Assembly (NCBI GenBank): GCA_027485675.1
Contig: JAIXQP010000025.1
Span: 248,001-312,000, forward strand
Source of the DNA: Terriglobales bacterium
Lineage (GTDB): Bacteria; Acidobacteriota; Terriglobia; Bryobacterales; Bryobacteraceae
Length of the DNA stretch: 64,000 nucleotides
Direction: 5' to 3'
Each line of letters begins with the position of its first letter. Positions within the stretch are counted from its first letter, which is position 1. The translations under genes were made by a program, and so were the position numbers. The notes beneath the pieces were generated by a model. That model saw only the letters and a program-made list of their open reading frames with translations, had not been told where the DNA came from and made no database searches. This document shows, piece after piece, positions 51,701-60,587 of the stretch.

Positions 51701-52312
51701 TTCGGTGGCCTGCCGCTGATTCTGAACGGCGTTGAGCTGAACTTCAACGGGATCTCGGCTCCGATCCTGGCCGTTGCCAATCAGAACCGGCAGGAGTCGA
51801 TCGTCTTCCAGACGCCTTGCTCCCTGGTCCCTGGTACCCAGGTCACCGCTACGGTGCGGGTGTCGGGCGGTTCGACGAACGTCAGTGGCGTGCCGGTGCT
51901 GCGCACGCAGCCTGGTATCTTCGAGACGGACCCCGGCAACGGCGTTCGCCGGTACGCGGCTCTGCAGCGTCCGGACGGCAGCTGGGTGACGGCTGAGAAT
52001 CCGGCCCGCCGCGGAGAGGTGCTGAAGGCGCTCGTTACGGGCCTCGGGTCGGTAACTCCGGCAACCGATACCAACCGGGCGGGTCTCGCCGGGCAACTGG
52101 TGCAGGCCCCGATGATCGTCGGCGTCAATGACGCTGGGGTCCGGCTCGTTTCCGCGGAGTATGCCGTGGGGATGATGGGCGTGTATGTGGTGGCCTTTGA
52201 GGTGCCTCTGGACGCGGCTACGGGTCAGTACCGGAGCCTCGCGATTGCAGCCGAAGGGTTGAATGGCGAACTGGTGTTCAGCAATAGCTCAGCGATTGCT
52301 GCCATCCAGTAA
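48791..52312 (+). CDS. Large exported beta-propeller/Ig protein with Soli C-terminal domain
   Basis: An 1173 aa exported protein (signal MSLFRHSLMASVCLLVSTWTAFA). The N-terminal third (about 30-335) is a propeller-like part with repeats such as SRAFVLSAVSNSLTAVDLNT and PDGQYGIMVNQTPVTGSSVI. Five Ig-like Big_1-type domains follow (about 385-460, 494-600, 620-720, 735-825 and 830-925), e.g. GTAYQPLITRVLNSTGRPIK, then a TIGR03437 domain (about 929-1173). The start at 48791 has GAGGT 5 bp upstream. This is an extended cell-surface or secreted adhesin-like architecture. It is probably a substrate of the adjacent type II system; this is inferred from position and shared C-terminal domain only. Confidence 0.85.
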   Translation: MSLFRHSLMASVCLLVSTWTAFAQTQLFLLPNTSSQAGTVTAFRLDPFSQITSFTAQTGAAFFFVNSEGTKYYSVARSGSDTLMVLEAANPANVLKRQNLSQAEAATLTPDGRRLLIVANGLHIFDTASDNLLNTVTGVGNQPIDVAVLPDASRAFVLSAVSNSLTAVDLNTNAAVGTPLTIGGSLTGVAVGFNGLVYVTTSNRLYEIDGRSMTIRTEIPLNARPGKIAFTPDGQYGIMVNQTPVTGSSVILVDLRSRTVAGTIPNFQTILDTLTVASNNRVYAISNQTQSLYEISLSPLNINPPQFANIGTPNNVTAIVGTNETPNPRFLFAVTPGSVLRLENTTIPPTGSGAAPIPSNPGALAFAAPALVGATPTQILGYNSIQSTAVGTAYQPLITRVLNSTGRPIKGVSVTFVSDNPSAQIQGATVITNDQGYAVTNVIAPSAAGTFTVTATAGAGGPSAPTFQFTLTTGTTTGGGTPTGLLKIVRGQGQLVQEQFQISEPMTVEMLDTQGRPAVNQTITFALQSGSGTFNTSTSDGTVLQGASCSGNVCTVQTDANGRAAIGFIATSVNPGQSYAQQTITATNGTNTVNFILTSILGQLLGGGSASPPIVERIKPVDRDVVGQAGTTVNEAIQVRVIVVSGPQSGQVIPNVSLRASTGNTPGAGPTANCVGEGDVALTDSNGVATCNLAVGGRLGIAPLQVVVGGTINLGGASLNLDVRPGPPSTIRLVQGNNQSGAPGERLRLAFVAEVSDAFGNVLPNISGQWEVPVPNSITLANVVSTSDSAGRVSALGTLGTVPGSNVVRYRTGNASGTFTFNVNIAITGLQAISGSGQTAITGQAFPQPLIVQVSDDRGAPAAGQPVVFSVVGGSATLSAGTVNSGADGRASVNVTAGPVAGTITVRASLGNLAQTFTLTSRLPGPVFTTSNIVNTASNQPGLVPCGIGTLFGTGIAPTLNGVLPANLLGFGGLPLILNGVELNFNGISAPILAVANQNRQESIVFQTPCSLVPGTQVTATVRVSGGSTNVSGVPVLRTQPGIFETDPGNGVRRYAALQRPDGSWVTAENPARRGEVLKALVTGLGSVTPATDTNRAGLAGQLVQAPMIVGVNDAGVRLVSAEYAVGMMGVYVVAFEVPLDAATGQYRSLAIAAEGLNGELVFSNSSAIAAIQ

Positions 52313-52332
52313 GCTGATCTCGTTGACAAAGA

Positions 52333-52366
52333 GCAAAAGCCCCGCCGTGAGGCGGGGCTTTTGCAT
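52333..52366 (+). terminator. Strong intrinsic terminator
   Basis: A 14 bp stem GCAAAAGCCCCGCC/GGCGGGGCTTTTGC (52333-52364) with a GTGA tetraloop. The T-run is inside the 3' arm (TTTTGC), giving an A-tract/T-tract terminator after the 1173 aa gene. Confidence 0.9.
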
Positions 52367-52391
52367 TCGCCCTTGATATCCTGAAATCTGC

Positions 52392-54623
52392 ATGCGCCGT
52401 ACCCGCTGGGTTCTTCTTGCCAGCATTCTCATTCTCGTTGCCGCCGTCGCGGGTATTTATCGGGCGCAAAAAGACGCACAGGCCAAATCTGCTCCGGCCA
52501 AGCCGGCGGCCCTGCCGGACAATGTCAGCGCCTCGGCCCAGGATTGGCGGTGGAGCAAGAACGATGGGGAGCGCCCCATTGTGGAAGTCAGGGCTCGCAA
52601 CTTCGCGCAGAAGAGCGATCCGCCGCGAGTGGATCTCGAGAAAGTGGAACTGAAGCTCTTCCACAAGGACGGCAAGGCTTTCGATCTGGTGAAGAGCGAG
52701 CAAGCCGAGCTCCGCATGGAAGATAGTACGCTCTATTCGGCCGGCGAGGTGGAGATCACCATGGGTCTGACGGAGCAACCGAACCCCGCCAACCGTCTCG
52801 TGCGGATCCAGACGTCCGGGGTGACCTTCGAAACCCAGTCCGGCAAGGCGACGACGGATCAGGACGCTTCGTTTGTCTTCGAGAACAGCGAGGGGACCGC
52901 GCACGGGGCGGAGTACGACCCCGCGGCCAGGGACCTGCACCTGCGGAGCGCCGTCAAGCTGAACTGGCGCGGCAAGGGACCGACCTCAAAGCCCATGACG
53001 GTGGAGGCCGGCGAGTTGAACTATCGGGAGAACGAAGACAAGGTCTATCTCAAGCCGTGGTCCCGGCTGCAGCGGGGGACGATGACCCTGAACGCCGCCG
53101 ATGCGGTGGTGACGCTCGACAACGGGGAGATCCGCCTGGTGGAAGCCACCCGGGCCAAAGGGGAAGATCGGGCGCCGGGACGCCAGCTCTTTTATGCCGC
53201 CGCGCAACTTTGGCTGCATTTTGGGGCGAAAGGGTTGATGGAGTCGATTGAAGGGAAACAGGGGGCGCGGTTGGAGACGGTCGCCGATGCGGGCCGGACG
53301 GTGGTGAACGCGCAGACGGTGGACCTGAGCTTCGAGGCGGGAACGGGCGAGAGCATCCTCAAGAAGGCGACGGCGAACGGGGGCACGGTGGTGGAGTCGT
53401 ACCCGGCGAGCCGTAGCACGGGCGAGGCGCCTTCGGACCGGGTGTTGAAGAGTGACGCGGTGGAGATGGTGATGCGGCCGGGCGGGCAGGAGATTGAGCG
53501 CGTGGAAACGCACAGCCCGGGGCAGATCGAGTTTCTGCCCAAGAGTCCAAGGGATCGTTACCGGCGCCTGGACGGGGAACGGTTCTCGATGGTGTACGGC
53601 GCCAACAACCAACTGGAACGGTTCCGGGCGACGCAGGTGAAAACGCTCACCCGGGCGGCGAAGAAAGGCGACCCGGATCGCAAGACGAGCAGCCAGGATC
53701 TGCAGGCGCTGTTTGATCCGAAGACCGGGGAGTTGCAGACGCTCGAACAGTGGACCGGTTTTCAGTTTGAAGAGGGCGAGCGGCGGGCGCGCAGCGACCA
53801 TGCTCGTCTTGAAAGCGCCACCGAGCGCATCTTCCTGAAGGGCGCGGCCCGCATGTGGGATCCGACTGGTTCGACCGACGCCCAGCAGATTGAGCTCGAC
53901 CAGAAGAGCGGGGACATGATTGCGGAGGGGAAAGTGACGTCGACGCGTCTCCCCGATGAGAAGAAGCCAAAGAAGCAGCAGGGTTCGCTGCTCGATTCCT
54001 CCGACACGGTGCAGGCCCGCGCCCATCGGATGCAGACGAGGGAGGAGAACACGTGGATTCGCTACGATGGCAACGCGCTGTTGTGGCAGGGGCCGAACCG
54101 GATTGAAGCCGACTCGATTCTAATTCAGCGCAAGCTGCAGCGGCTGGATGCAACCGGAAACGTGGTCAGCCAGTTCCGCGAGAAGACCAAGAACCTGTTT
54201 ACCGTGGTCCGGGCGCCGCAGATGACTTATTGGGATGCAGAGAAGAAGGCCCACTACATGGGTAACGCGAAGCTGAACCGGGGGAACCTGGTGGTGACTT
54301 CGCGCGACCTCTACGCCTGGTTCTCGCAGAAGGAGAACGATAACTCGCTCGAACGGGCCGAGGCGGTGGGAGACTCCGTGATTGTGCAGTCCGGTCCGGA
54401 TGCCAGCGGAAAGCCGCGCACGAGACGGGGCACCTCCGAACGGTCCGAGTATGATGTCGCCGCGGGCCGCGTGGTGCTTTTGGGCGGCGCGCCGGAGATG
54501 TTTGACTCGGTGAAAGGCGTCACCAAGGGGTCGCGGTTGACGTGGTTTGCCAACGACGACCGGCTTCTGGTGGATGGGTCTTCCAACCAACCGGCCGCAA
54601 GCCGTATCCTAAAGAAACGGTAG
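52392..54623 (+). CDS. LptC-LptA-like fusion, lipopolysaccharide export bridge
   Basis: A 743 aa protein with an N-terminal membrane anchor (MRRTRWVLLASILILVAAVAGIY) and an LptC-like beta-jellyroll (about 45-200, e.g. VDLEKVELKLFHKDGKAFDL), then several OstA/LptA-type repeats (about 220-720, with TLNAADAVVTLDNGEIRLVE and TSERSEYDVAAGRVVLLGGA). Normal LptC is about 190 aa and LptA about 180, so this is a fused bridge that also carries extra repeats. It passes lipopolysaccharide from the inner membrane across the periplasm. lptB follows 3 bp later; lptF/G/D are not in the window. It is 80 bp after the terminator and starts its own unit. Confidence 0.85.
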   Translation: MRRTRWVLLASILILVAAVAGIYRAQKDAQAKSAPAKPAALPDNVSASAQDWRWSKNDGERPIVEVRARNFAQKSDPPRVDLEKVELKLFHKDGKAFDLVKSEQAELRMEDSTLYSAGEVEITMGLTEQPNPANRLVRIQTSGVTFETQSGKATTDQDASFVFENSEGTAHGAEYDPAARDLHLRSAVKLNWRGKGPTSKPMTVEAGELNYRENEDKVYLKPWSRLQRGTMTLNAADAVVTLDNGEIRLVEATRAKGEDRAPGRQLFYAAAQLWLHFGAKGLMESIEGKQGARLETVADAGRTVVNAQTVDLSFEAGTGESILKKATANGGTVVESYPASRSTGEAPSDRVLKSDAVEMVMRPGGQEIERVETHSPGQIEFLPKSPRDRYRRLDGERFSMVYGANNQLERFRATQVKTLTRAAKKGDPDRKTSSQDLQALFDPKTGELQTLEQWTGFQFEEGERRARSDHARLESATERIFLKGAARMWDPTGSTDAQQIELDQKSGDMIAEGKVTSTRLPDEKKPKKQQGSLLDSSDTVQARAHRMQTREENTWIRYDGNALLWQGPNRIEADSILIQRKLQRLDATGNVVSQFREKTKNLFTVVRAPQMTYWDAEKKAHYMGNAKLNRGNLVVTSRDLYAWFSQKENDNSLERAEAVGDSVIVQSGPDASGKPRTRRGTSERSEYDVAAGRVVLLGGAPEMFDSVKGVTKGSRLTWFANDDRLLVDGSSNQPAASRILKKR

Positions 54624-54626
54624 CTT

Positions 54627-55367
54627 ATGCGTTCTTTGGAAACACGCGAAATCTCGAAGAGTTACCGGGGGCGCAAGGTGGTCGACAATGTGTCGGTTTC
54701 CGTGCAGCAGGGCGAGGTGGTGGGGTTGCTGGGCCCGAACGGCGCCGGCAAGACGACGAGTTTCTACATGATCGTCGGGTTGATCAGCCCGGATTCGGGT
54801 CAGGTGCAACTGGATCAGGACGATATCACCCATCTGCCGATGTACCAGCGGGCGCGCCGCGGGGTGAGCTATCTGCCGCAGGAGCCGTCGGTGTTTCGCA
54901 AGCTGACGGTGGAAGAGAATCTGATGGCGATTCTCGAAACCTTGTCGCTCGATGCGCGGCAGCGGCGCGAACGGATGAACCGCCTGATTGAACAGTTGGG
55001 TCTCGAAACCGTTCGGCTGAACAAGGGCTACATGCTCTCGGGCGGCGAACGGCGGCGCGTTGAAATCGCCCGGTCGCTCGTGATTGAGCCGACGTTCCTA
55101 CTGCTGGACGAGCCGTTCAGCGGCATTGACCCGATTCAGGTGCTTGAGATTCAGCGGATCATTTTCGATTTGAAGAAGAGCGGGATCGGGATTCTGATTA
55201 CCGATCACAATGTCCGGGAGACGCTCGCCACGGTGGACCGCGCCTATATCATCAATGGCGGGAAGATCTTCCGGGCCGGCTCGCCGGAGGCTCTGGGCCG
55301 GGATCCGGAAGTGAAGCGGGTCTACCTCGGTGAGGGCTTCCAGTTTGAGTTGGGTTTTCGCCCGTAG
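54627..55367 (+). CDS. lptB: LPS export ABC transporter ATPase LptB
   Basis: A 246 aa ABC ATPase with Walker [10 protein letters not shown] (36-44), signature [10 protein letters not shown] (about 138-147) and Walker [14 protein letters not shown]. The SGGERRR motif and C-terminal [10 protein letters not shown] are typical of LptB, which drives extraction of lipopolysaccharide from the inner membrane. It forms one unit with the LptC-LptA-like gene (3 bp gap) and ends before a hairpin terminator. Confidence 0.95.
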   Translation: MRSLETREISKSYRGRKVVDNVSVSVQQGEVVGLLGPNGAGKTTSFYMIVGLISPDSGQVQLDQDDITHLPMYQRARRGVSYLPQEPSVFRKLTVEENLMAILETLSLDARQRRERMNRLIEQLGLETVRLNKGYMLSGGERRRVEIARSLVIEPTFLLLDEPFSGIDPIQVLEIQRIIFDLKKSGIGILITDHNVRETLATVDRAYIINGGKIFRAGSPEALGRDPEVKRVYLGEGFQFELGFRP

Positions 55368-55382
55368 CGTGCGGACGCAACT

Positions 55383-55407
55383 AGTACCTTTGGCGGTACT
55401 TCTTTTT
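55383..55407 (+). terminator. Likely intrinsic terminator after lptB
   Basis: AGTACC/GGTACT (55383-55400, 6 bp stem, 6 nt loop TTTGGC) followed directly by TCTTTTT, 16 bp after the lptB stop. The stem is short, so efficiency may be modest. Confidence 0.5.
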
Positions 55408-55542
55408 CGAATTAGGCCTTTCGCCGCGCTTGGCGGCAACGTATGATTATGCGAGTTGCCAGCACGTCGCCAAACCCGCTTGATTGCTATTCGATCAGCG
55501 TTGTCTGCCCCGCTGATGGTAAATCCGCGGAAGGAGGCCGTC

Positions 55543-56361
55543 GTGTCCCCGGCTCATGATGACGCTCTGGCAGCGGCCCAGGCACAAGTTCGGGAGTTGG
55601 AGACGCGGCTGAAGGAGCTGACGCGCCGGGAACGCGCGCGCCAACGGGAAGTTGCGGCGGTGCGCCGCAAGCTCCGGGAGTTTGCGGGGGATTTAGAGTT
55701 CGCCCTGGAGTTGGAGCGGCGGCGGGCCTCGGAGCTGGAACAGGCTTATTACGATATGGTCCTGCGGCTGACGCGAGCGTCGGTCTACAAAGACAATGAG
55801 ACCGGGGCACACATCCAACGGGTCAGCTACTACGCCAGAATCATTGCCCGGACCTTGGGTTGGAACGAGGTGGACCAGGAGCTGATTTTCCGCGCGGCGC
55901 CGATGCACGACGTCGGCAAGATTGCGATTCCGGATGCGCTGATTCGGAAACGCGGCCGGCTGGGTACCGAGGACCGGCGGATCATGGAGAGCCACACGCT
56001 GATTGGCGCGCAACTGCTCGAAGGTTCCAACTCGCGCCTTTTGGAGATGGCGCGGGACATTGCCGTAACCCACCATGAGCACTGGGATGGGACCGGCTAC
56101 CCACGCCGCCTGCAGGGTAACCAGATTCCGATTGCCGGCCGGATTGTGATGCTGGGCGACAACTACGACGCCCTGCGGAGCTGCCGGAGTTACAAGACCG
56201 GCTTTTCGCACGAGAAGGCGTGCCACATTATTCTCGATGGGGACCGGCGCACCCGGCCGGAGCACTTTGACCCGCAACTGCTCGAAATCTTCCGGGCGAT
56301 TCACCCGGAGTTCAACGAGATCTTCGAACGGTTCCAGCAGGAAGAGCCGTTGGCTTTATAG
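55543..56361 (+). CDS. HD-GYP domain phosphodiesterase
   Basis: A 272 aa protein: an N-terminal coiled coil (about 5-75) and an HD-GYP domain (about 80-270). Metal-site motifs are HDVGKIAIPD and HHEHWDGTGYP; the next family motif reads GDNYDALRSCRSY where most have ADxFDALTSxRPY. HD-GYP proteins hydrolyse c-di-GMP or c-GAMP to nucleotides. I chose GTG at 55543 because AAGGAGG lies 5 bp upstream; an ATG-type start 29 codons earlier lacks this. It is convergent with selB, with 6 bp of overlap. Confidence 0.88.
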   Translation: MSPAHDDALAAAQAQVRELETRLKELTRRERARQREVAAVRRKLREFAGDLEFALELERRRASELEQAYYDMVLRLTRASVYKDNETGAHIQRVSYYARIIARTLGWNEVDQELIFRAAPMHDVGKIAIPDALIRKRGRLGTEDRRIMESHTLIGAQLLEGSNSRLLEMARDIAVTHHEHWDGTGYPRRLQGNQIPIAGRIVMLGDNYDALRSCRSYKTGFSHEKACHIILDGDRRTRPEHFDPQLLEIFRAIHPEFNEIFERFQQEEPLAL

Positions 56362-58185
56362 GATCAGGCGCTGTTCGCCGACGCGCCGGGTAATGCGCTC
56401 GCGGTCGAGCAGTTCGAGCAGGGGAATGGCGTACTTGCGAGAGACGCCGGTCCACTCCTTGAAGTCGCCCACGCCGAAGGTTTGGCCTTTGCGGGAGGCC
56501 AGAAGCGCCTTCAAGGTATCGAGTGTTTCGGCGTGGTAGACGAGCTCCTCGTTGACCTTGATCAGACGCCGCTCTTTGAGCAGCATCTGCAGCAGCAGCT
56601 TGGCGCGACCGCTTTCGACGCCGCACTGCAGGAGCACCTCGCTGAGACTCGGCGTGGCGAGGCCCCCCTGGCGGAAGACCTGCTCCATCTTCTCGCGCGC
56701 GGCGGACTCGTCTTCCTGCAGTTGCACCCGATGGGTGGACAACCGGACCAGGTCCTTCTCGGCGGTGAGTTTGGTGGTCATGGCCAGGAGGGCGTCGAAG
56801 AGATGGGCGGGTGCCTGGGGGAGCACTTTGGCGCGGAGTTCCTCCTTCAGCATGCCTGGTTGGAGCGGACTCGCGCGGTGGAACGCGGCGAGGGTCTTCT
56901 CGGCCAGAGCCAGCCGTGCCTGGGCCCAACTCTGTGCGACGACGTGGCTGCCACAGGCGATCAATCCGTTGGGCAGTTCCGGGGCCACGCCGAGCTTGCG
57001 GCGCAAGGCCGCGCGGTCCAGGCCGGCCGGAGACTCGGTGACCAAAAGTTGCGCCGCCGCGGACGGGGTGGAGTTACCTAGCGTCCGCAGCCGGTCCGGG
57101 CTGGTTCGGCGCGGCGGGGCGATCTCGCCGACGGTGGCCCCTCCGATGGTGACCACGGGAGAAAACTGACGGAGGATGCAGCGGTCGCCCGGCACCAGCA
57201 GCAGGCCTTCGCGGAGGCGCAGGCGGACCCAGGCGCTCTCGCCCGGCTGGAGCGAATCGCCTTCGAGGAGGCGCATCTCCGCGATGGTCTCGGCCGTTCC
57301 GGCGTGGAGGTGGACCAAGGTCCTGAGCTTCAATGGCTTGGCAGTGGGGAGGAGAACGAGCCGGGCATCCGCCACCCGAACGGGCGCGAACCAGCCGGGT
57401 TCGCTGAGCACCATACCCCGCTCGAGCTGGCTGTGCTCCACCCCGGCCAGGTTCAGGGCGGTTCTTTGGCCGGCCACGGCCTTCGTGGCGGCTTTGCCAT
57501 GCACTTGCAGGCCGCGAACCCGCACCCGGCGGCCGGTGGGGTAGATCTCCACCTCCTGCTCGACCGCTACCTGGCCCGCCAATAGGGTGCCCGTCACCAC
57601 GGTGCCGAACCCTTTCATGGCGAAGGCACGGTCAATGGGCAGCCGGAAAGCGGCGGAGGCGTCCCGCGGGTGGAGCGTGCCGGCCAATTTCCGGAGCTCT
57701 GCCTGCAACGCATCCATGCCTTGGCCCGTCTTAGCACTGACCGGGAGGATCGGCGCCCCTTCGAGGAACGAGCCCGCGACGAACTCCTCCACCTCCATCC
57801 GGACCAATTCCAACCACTCCGCATCCACCAGATCGGCTTTCGTCAGGACGACTATGCCCCTCTCCACCCCCAATAACCGGCAGATATCGAAGTGTTCGCG
57901 CGTCTGGGGTTTAATGCCCTCGTCGGCGCCAATCACGAGGAGAACGACGTCGATGCCACTCACGCCGGCGAGCATGGTGCGGACGAAGCGTTCGTGGCCG
58001 GGGACGTCGATGAACCCGGCGCGGATGCCGTCGCCGAGATCCTTATGCGCGAATCCCAGCTCGATCGAGATGCCGCGCCGCTTCTCTTCTTCGAGGCGAT
58101 CGGTATCGATACCGGTCAAGCTGCGCACGAGCGAAGTCTTGCCATGGTCGATGTGTCCCGCGGTGCCGACGATAATGGATCTCAT
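56356..58185 (-). CDS. selB: Selenocysteine-specific elongation factor SelB
   Basis: A 609 aa protein with an EF-Tu-like GTPase domain (G1 GHIDHGKT 10-17, G3 DVPGH, G4 TKAD), two beta-barrel domains and C-terminal winged-helix repeats that bind the SECIS RNA (about 390-609). It is close to the usual length of 610-640. It delivers Sec-tRNA(Sec) to the ribosome at UGA. No selA, selC, selD or obvious selenoprotein (in-frame TGA in a clear family) lies in the window. The start ATG at 58185 is supported by [16 protein letters not shown]; a longer upstream reading has no homology. Its start codon shares two bases with the start of the divergent VWFA gene. Confidence 0.95.
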   Translation of the reverse strand: MRSIIVGTAGHIDHGKTSLVRSLTGIDTDRLEEEKRRGISIELGFAHKDLGDGIRAGFIDVPGHERFVRTMLAGVSGIDVVLLVIGADEGIKPQTREHFDICRLLGVERGIVVLTKADLVDAEWLELVRMEVEEFVAGSFLEGAPILPVSAKTGQGMDALQAELRKLAGTLHPRDASAAFRLPIDRAFAMKGFGTVVTGTLLAGQVAVEQEVEIYPTGRRVRVRGLQVHGKAATKAVAGQRTALNLAGVEHSQLERGMVLSEPGWFAPVRVADARLVLLPTAKPLKLRTLVHLHAGTAETIAEMRLLEGDSLQPGESAWVRLRLREGLLLVPGDRCILRQFSPVVTIGGATVGEIAPPRRTSPDRLRTLGNSTPSAAAQLLVTESPAGLDRAALRRKLGVAPELPNGLIACGSHVVAQSWAQARLALAEKTLAAFHRASPLQPGMLKEELRAKVLPQAPAHLFDALLAMTTKLTAEKDLVRLSTHRVQLQEDESAAREKMEQVFRQGGLATPSLSEVLLQCGVESGRAKLLLQMLLKERRLIKVNEELVYHAETLDTLKALLASRKGQTFGVGDFKEWTGVSRKYAIPLLELLDRERITRRVGEQRLIL

Positions 58186-59101
58186 GCGCGCTGTACTTTT
58201 CATCGTCGCAGGTTGTGCCTTCGCCGTCGCGCAGGAGGCTGACCAGCCGCTGTTCAAAGCGGGGGTGGCCGATGTCCGGGTGGACACGCAAGTGCTGCAG
58301 AAAGACCGGGTGGTGGACTCGCTGACCCGGGAGGACTTCCAGGTTTTTGACAACAACGAACTGCGCCCGGTGCTGGACTTCAGCCGGGAGCGGGAACCGC
58401 TGACGCTCCTGTTGCTGCTCGATCTGAGCGGCAGCATGAACAAGTTCCTCGAACAACTGAACCGCGCGAGCGGCGCGGCGCTGGCGCAGCTTCGGCCGGG
58501 GGATTCGGTGGGGGTGATGGTGTTCAGCCGGGAGGCGAAAGCGACGCTGCCGTTCACGACCGACCGGGAGGCGGCGGTGCGGGGGCTGCGCGAGGCCATG
58601 CGCGAACGAGAGTTGGGCAGCGGTACGCTGATCAACCCGGCGCTGATCGCGGCGGCGGAACATCTTCGCGCCAACGCGCCGCCGCAGGGCCGGCGGGCGA
58701 TCGTGATCGTGACGGATAATCTCGGGCTCAACTATCAGTCGCCTGACGAAGCGGCGATTCGGGCGCTGCATGACGCGAACACGGTGCTGAATGCGATTGT
58801 GGTCGGGAAGGGCCGCCGGCCGGATGGCACGCGGAGTCAGTTCGTGAATCCCGATTTCTCTCCTTCGAACGTGTTCAAGATCGCGGATGAGACGGGGGGA
58901 GACGCGTTGAAGGCGGATCGCGCCGATGAGGCGTTTCCGCAGATTGTGGAACGGATTCGGACGCGTTACAACCTGGTCTACCGCGCGCCGGAGGGCAAGA
59001 GCGGAGAGTTCCGGGAGATTCGGGTGGCCTTGACTCCGGCCGCGCGGTTGCGGTTTCCGGGCGCGGAGGTCCGTTCGCGCCGCGGCTACTTCGTGCAGTA
59101 G
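58184..59101 (+). CDS. VWFA-domain protein, Acidobacterial type (TIGR03436-like)
   Basis: A 305 aa exported protein with signal [16 protein letters not shown] and a von Willebrand A domain. The metal-dependent adhesion site is intact (D80-x-S82-x-S84 in LLDLSGSMN). It matches the VWFA-related family expanded in Acidobacteria (N-terminal [20 protein letters not shown]). Its start codon overlaps that of selB, so the two genes have no intergenic region; an alternative start at 58175 gives three more residues. Probably a periplasmic protein-protein or surface interaction protein. The stop is 9 bp before the sulfatase start. Confidence 0.88.
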   Translation: MRAVLFIVAGCAFAVAQEADQPLFKAGVADVRVDTQVLQKDRVVDSLTREDFQVFDNNELRPVLDFSREREPLTLLLLLDLSGSMNKFLEQLNRASGAALAQLRPGDSVGVMVFSREAKATLPFTTDREAAVRGLREAMRERELGSGTLINPALIAAAEHLRANAPPQGRRAIVIVTDNLGLNYQSPDEAAIRALHDANTVLNAIVVGKGRRPDGTRSQFVNPDFSPSNVFKIADETGGDALKADRADEAFPQIVERIRTRYNLVYRAPEGKSGEFREIRVALTPAARLRFPGAEVRSRRGYFVQ

Positions 59102-59110
59102 CATTTGGGG

Positions 59111-60574
59111 ATGCCGATTTCGCGCCGCCAACTGCTGCTGAGCCTGGTGCCTGCCCGCCGTCCGAACATTCTGTTTTGTATTGCCGACGACCAGTCCTAC
59201 CCGTCGGATGGCTTGCCGGCGTTTGCGCGGGTGGCGGCGAATGGTGTGACCTTTCGCAACGCCTACAGCCTGTCGCCGGGCTGCGCGCCGTCCCGCGCGG
59301 GGTTGTTGACGGGCCGGTATCCGTGGCAATTGGGCGAAGCCGGGACGCACGCGGCCGGGTTTCCCAGGGATCTGGTGGTCTATCCCGATCTGTTGGCGAA
59401 GGCCGGGTATCACATTGGGATTACTGGCAAAGGCGCGGGTCCGGCGAACTTCGCTCGTGACGGATGGCCGCATAACCCGGCGGGCCCCGCGTTTAACCAA
59501 GCCAAGCTCACGCCGCCCAACGCCGGGATCCAAAGCAATGACTACGCCGCCAACTTTGCCCGGTTTCTCGAGGCGCGGCCGGCCGGTCAACCGTTCTACT
59601 TCTGGTTCGGATGCCAGGAGCCGCACCGGGCCTATGAACCCGGGGCCGGCCTGCGGGCGGGGAAGAGACTCGCCGACGCCAAGGTGCCGCCGCACCTGCC
59701 GGACAACGAGATCGTGCGGTCCGACCTGCTGGACTATCAGCACGAACTCGAGCACTTCGATACGCATTTGGGCCGGATGCTGGATCTGCTGGCGCAGAAG
59801 GGCGAACTGGAGAACACGCTGGTGGTGGTGACGGCGGACAATGGCATGCCGTTCCCCGGCGCCAAGGCGACGATGTTCGACGCGGGGATCCATTTGCCTC
59901 TGGCGATGCAGTATCCGGCGCAAGTGAAGGGCGGACGGGTGGTGGGTGACCTGGTCAGCTTTGCTGATTTTGCCCCGACGCTGCTGGAGGCGGCCGGGGT
60001 GGCTGTTCCCGCGAATATGGTGGGGCGCAGTCTGCTGCCGTTGCTACGGTCGGGGCGATCCGGGTTGGTGGAGCCGAAGGTCCGGCGCCGGATCTTTTCG
60101 GGCCGGGAGCGCCACTCGCATGCGCGGCGGGACAATCTCGGCTACCCGGCGCGCGCCATGCGGGAAGGCCGTTGGCTCTATATCTGGAACATGAGACCGG
60201 ACCGGTGGCCGGCCGGTGACCCGATTGGGAATTTCGCCGATATTGACGATGGGGCGACCAAGACGTGGATGATGGCGCATCGGGATCATCCGTTGTTTGC
60301 GCGGAGCTTTGGCCTGCAGCCGGAGGAGTTGCTGTTCGATGTGGAGGCGGATCCGGGTTGTTTGCGGAATCTGGCCGGGGAGCCGGGGTACGCCAAACGC
60401 CGGAAGGAGCTGCGCACGACGCTGGAACGGGAGTTGAAGCGGCAGGGCGATCCCCGGCTGCTGGGGCAGGGGGATCTCTGGGAGAGTTATCCGCGTTACT
60501 CCCCGATGCGGAAGATCCTGGGTGGATTCGCGGAGGAGGGGAAATATAACCCGAGCTATTCCGGGCGACAATAA
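59111..60574 (+). CDS. Sulfatase, exported
   Basis: A 487 aa sulfatase with the formylglycine motif C58-A-P-S-R62 (GCAPSRAGLLTGRYPWQLG) and metal-site DD at 26-27 (FCIADDQSYPSDG). It would cleave sulfate esters from sugars or glycans; Cys-type activation needs a formylglycine-generating enzyme or anaerobic maturase, neither of which is in the window. The N-terminus MPISRRQLLLSLVPARR has an RR pair and a short hydrophobic stretch, a plausible Tat or Sec leader. I chose ATG at 59111; a TTG two codons upstream also fits. The next gene starts 13 bp downstream. Confidence 0.92.
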   Translation: MPISRRQLLLSLVPARRPNILFCIADDQSYPSDGLPAFARVAANGVTFRNAYSLSPGCAPSRAGLLTGRYPWQLGEAGTHAAGFPRDLVVYPDLLAKAGYHIGITGKGAGPANFARDGWPHNPAGPAFNQAKLTPPNAGIQSNDYAANFARFLEARPAGQPFYFWFGCQEPHRAYEPGAGLRAGKRLADAKVPPHLPDNEIVRSDLLDYQHELEHFDTHLGRMLDLLAQKGELENTLVVVTADNGMPFPGAKATMFDAGIHLPLAMQYPAQVKGGRVVGDLVSFADFAPTLLEAAGVAVPANMVGRSLLPLLRSGRSGLVEPKVRRRIFSGRERHSHARRDNLGYPARAMREGRWLYIWNMRPDRWPAGDPIGNFADIDDGATKTWMMAHRDHPLFARSFGLQPEELLFDVEADPGCLRNLAGEPGYAKRRKELRTTLERELKRQGDPRLLGQGDLWESYPRYSPMRKILGGFAEEGKYNPSYSGRQ

Positions 60575-60587
60575 AGCAAGCTAAATC

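Noticed and set aside
58186-58731. N-terminal extension of selB upstream of the P-loop
   Set aside because: It runs through the divergent VWFA coding region and has no homology; SelB starts at [11 protein letters not shown].
56356-60574. Selenoprotein gene next to selB
   Set aside because: No gene here has an in-frame TGA inside a recognisable domain; the sulfatase uses Cys.
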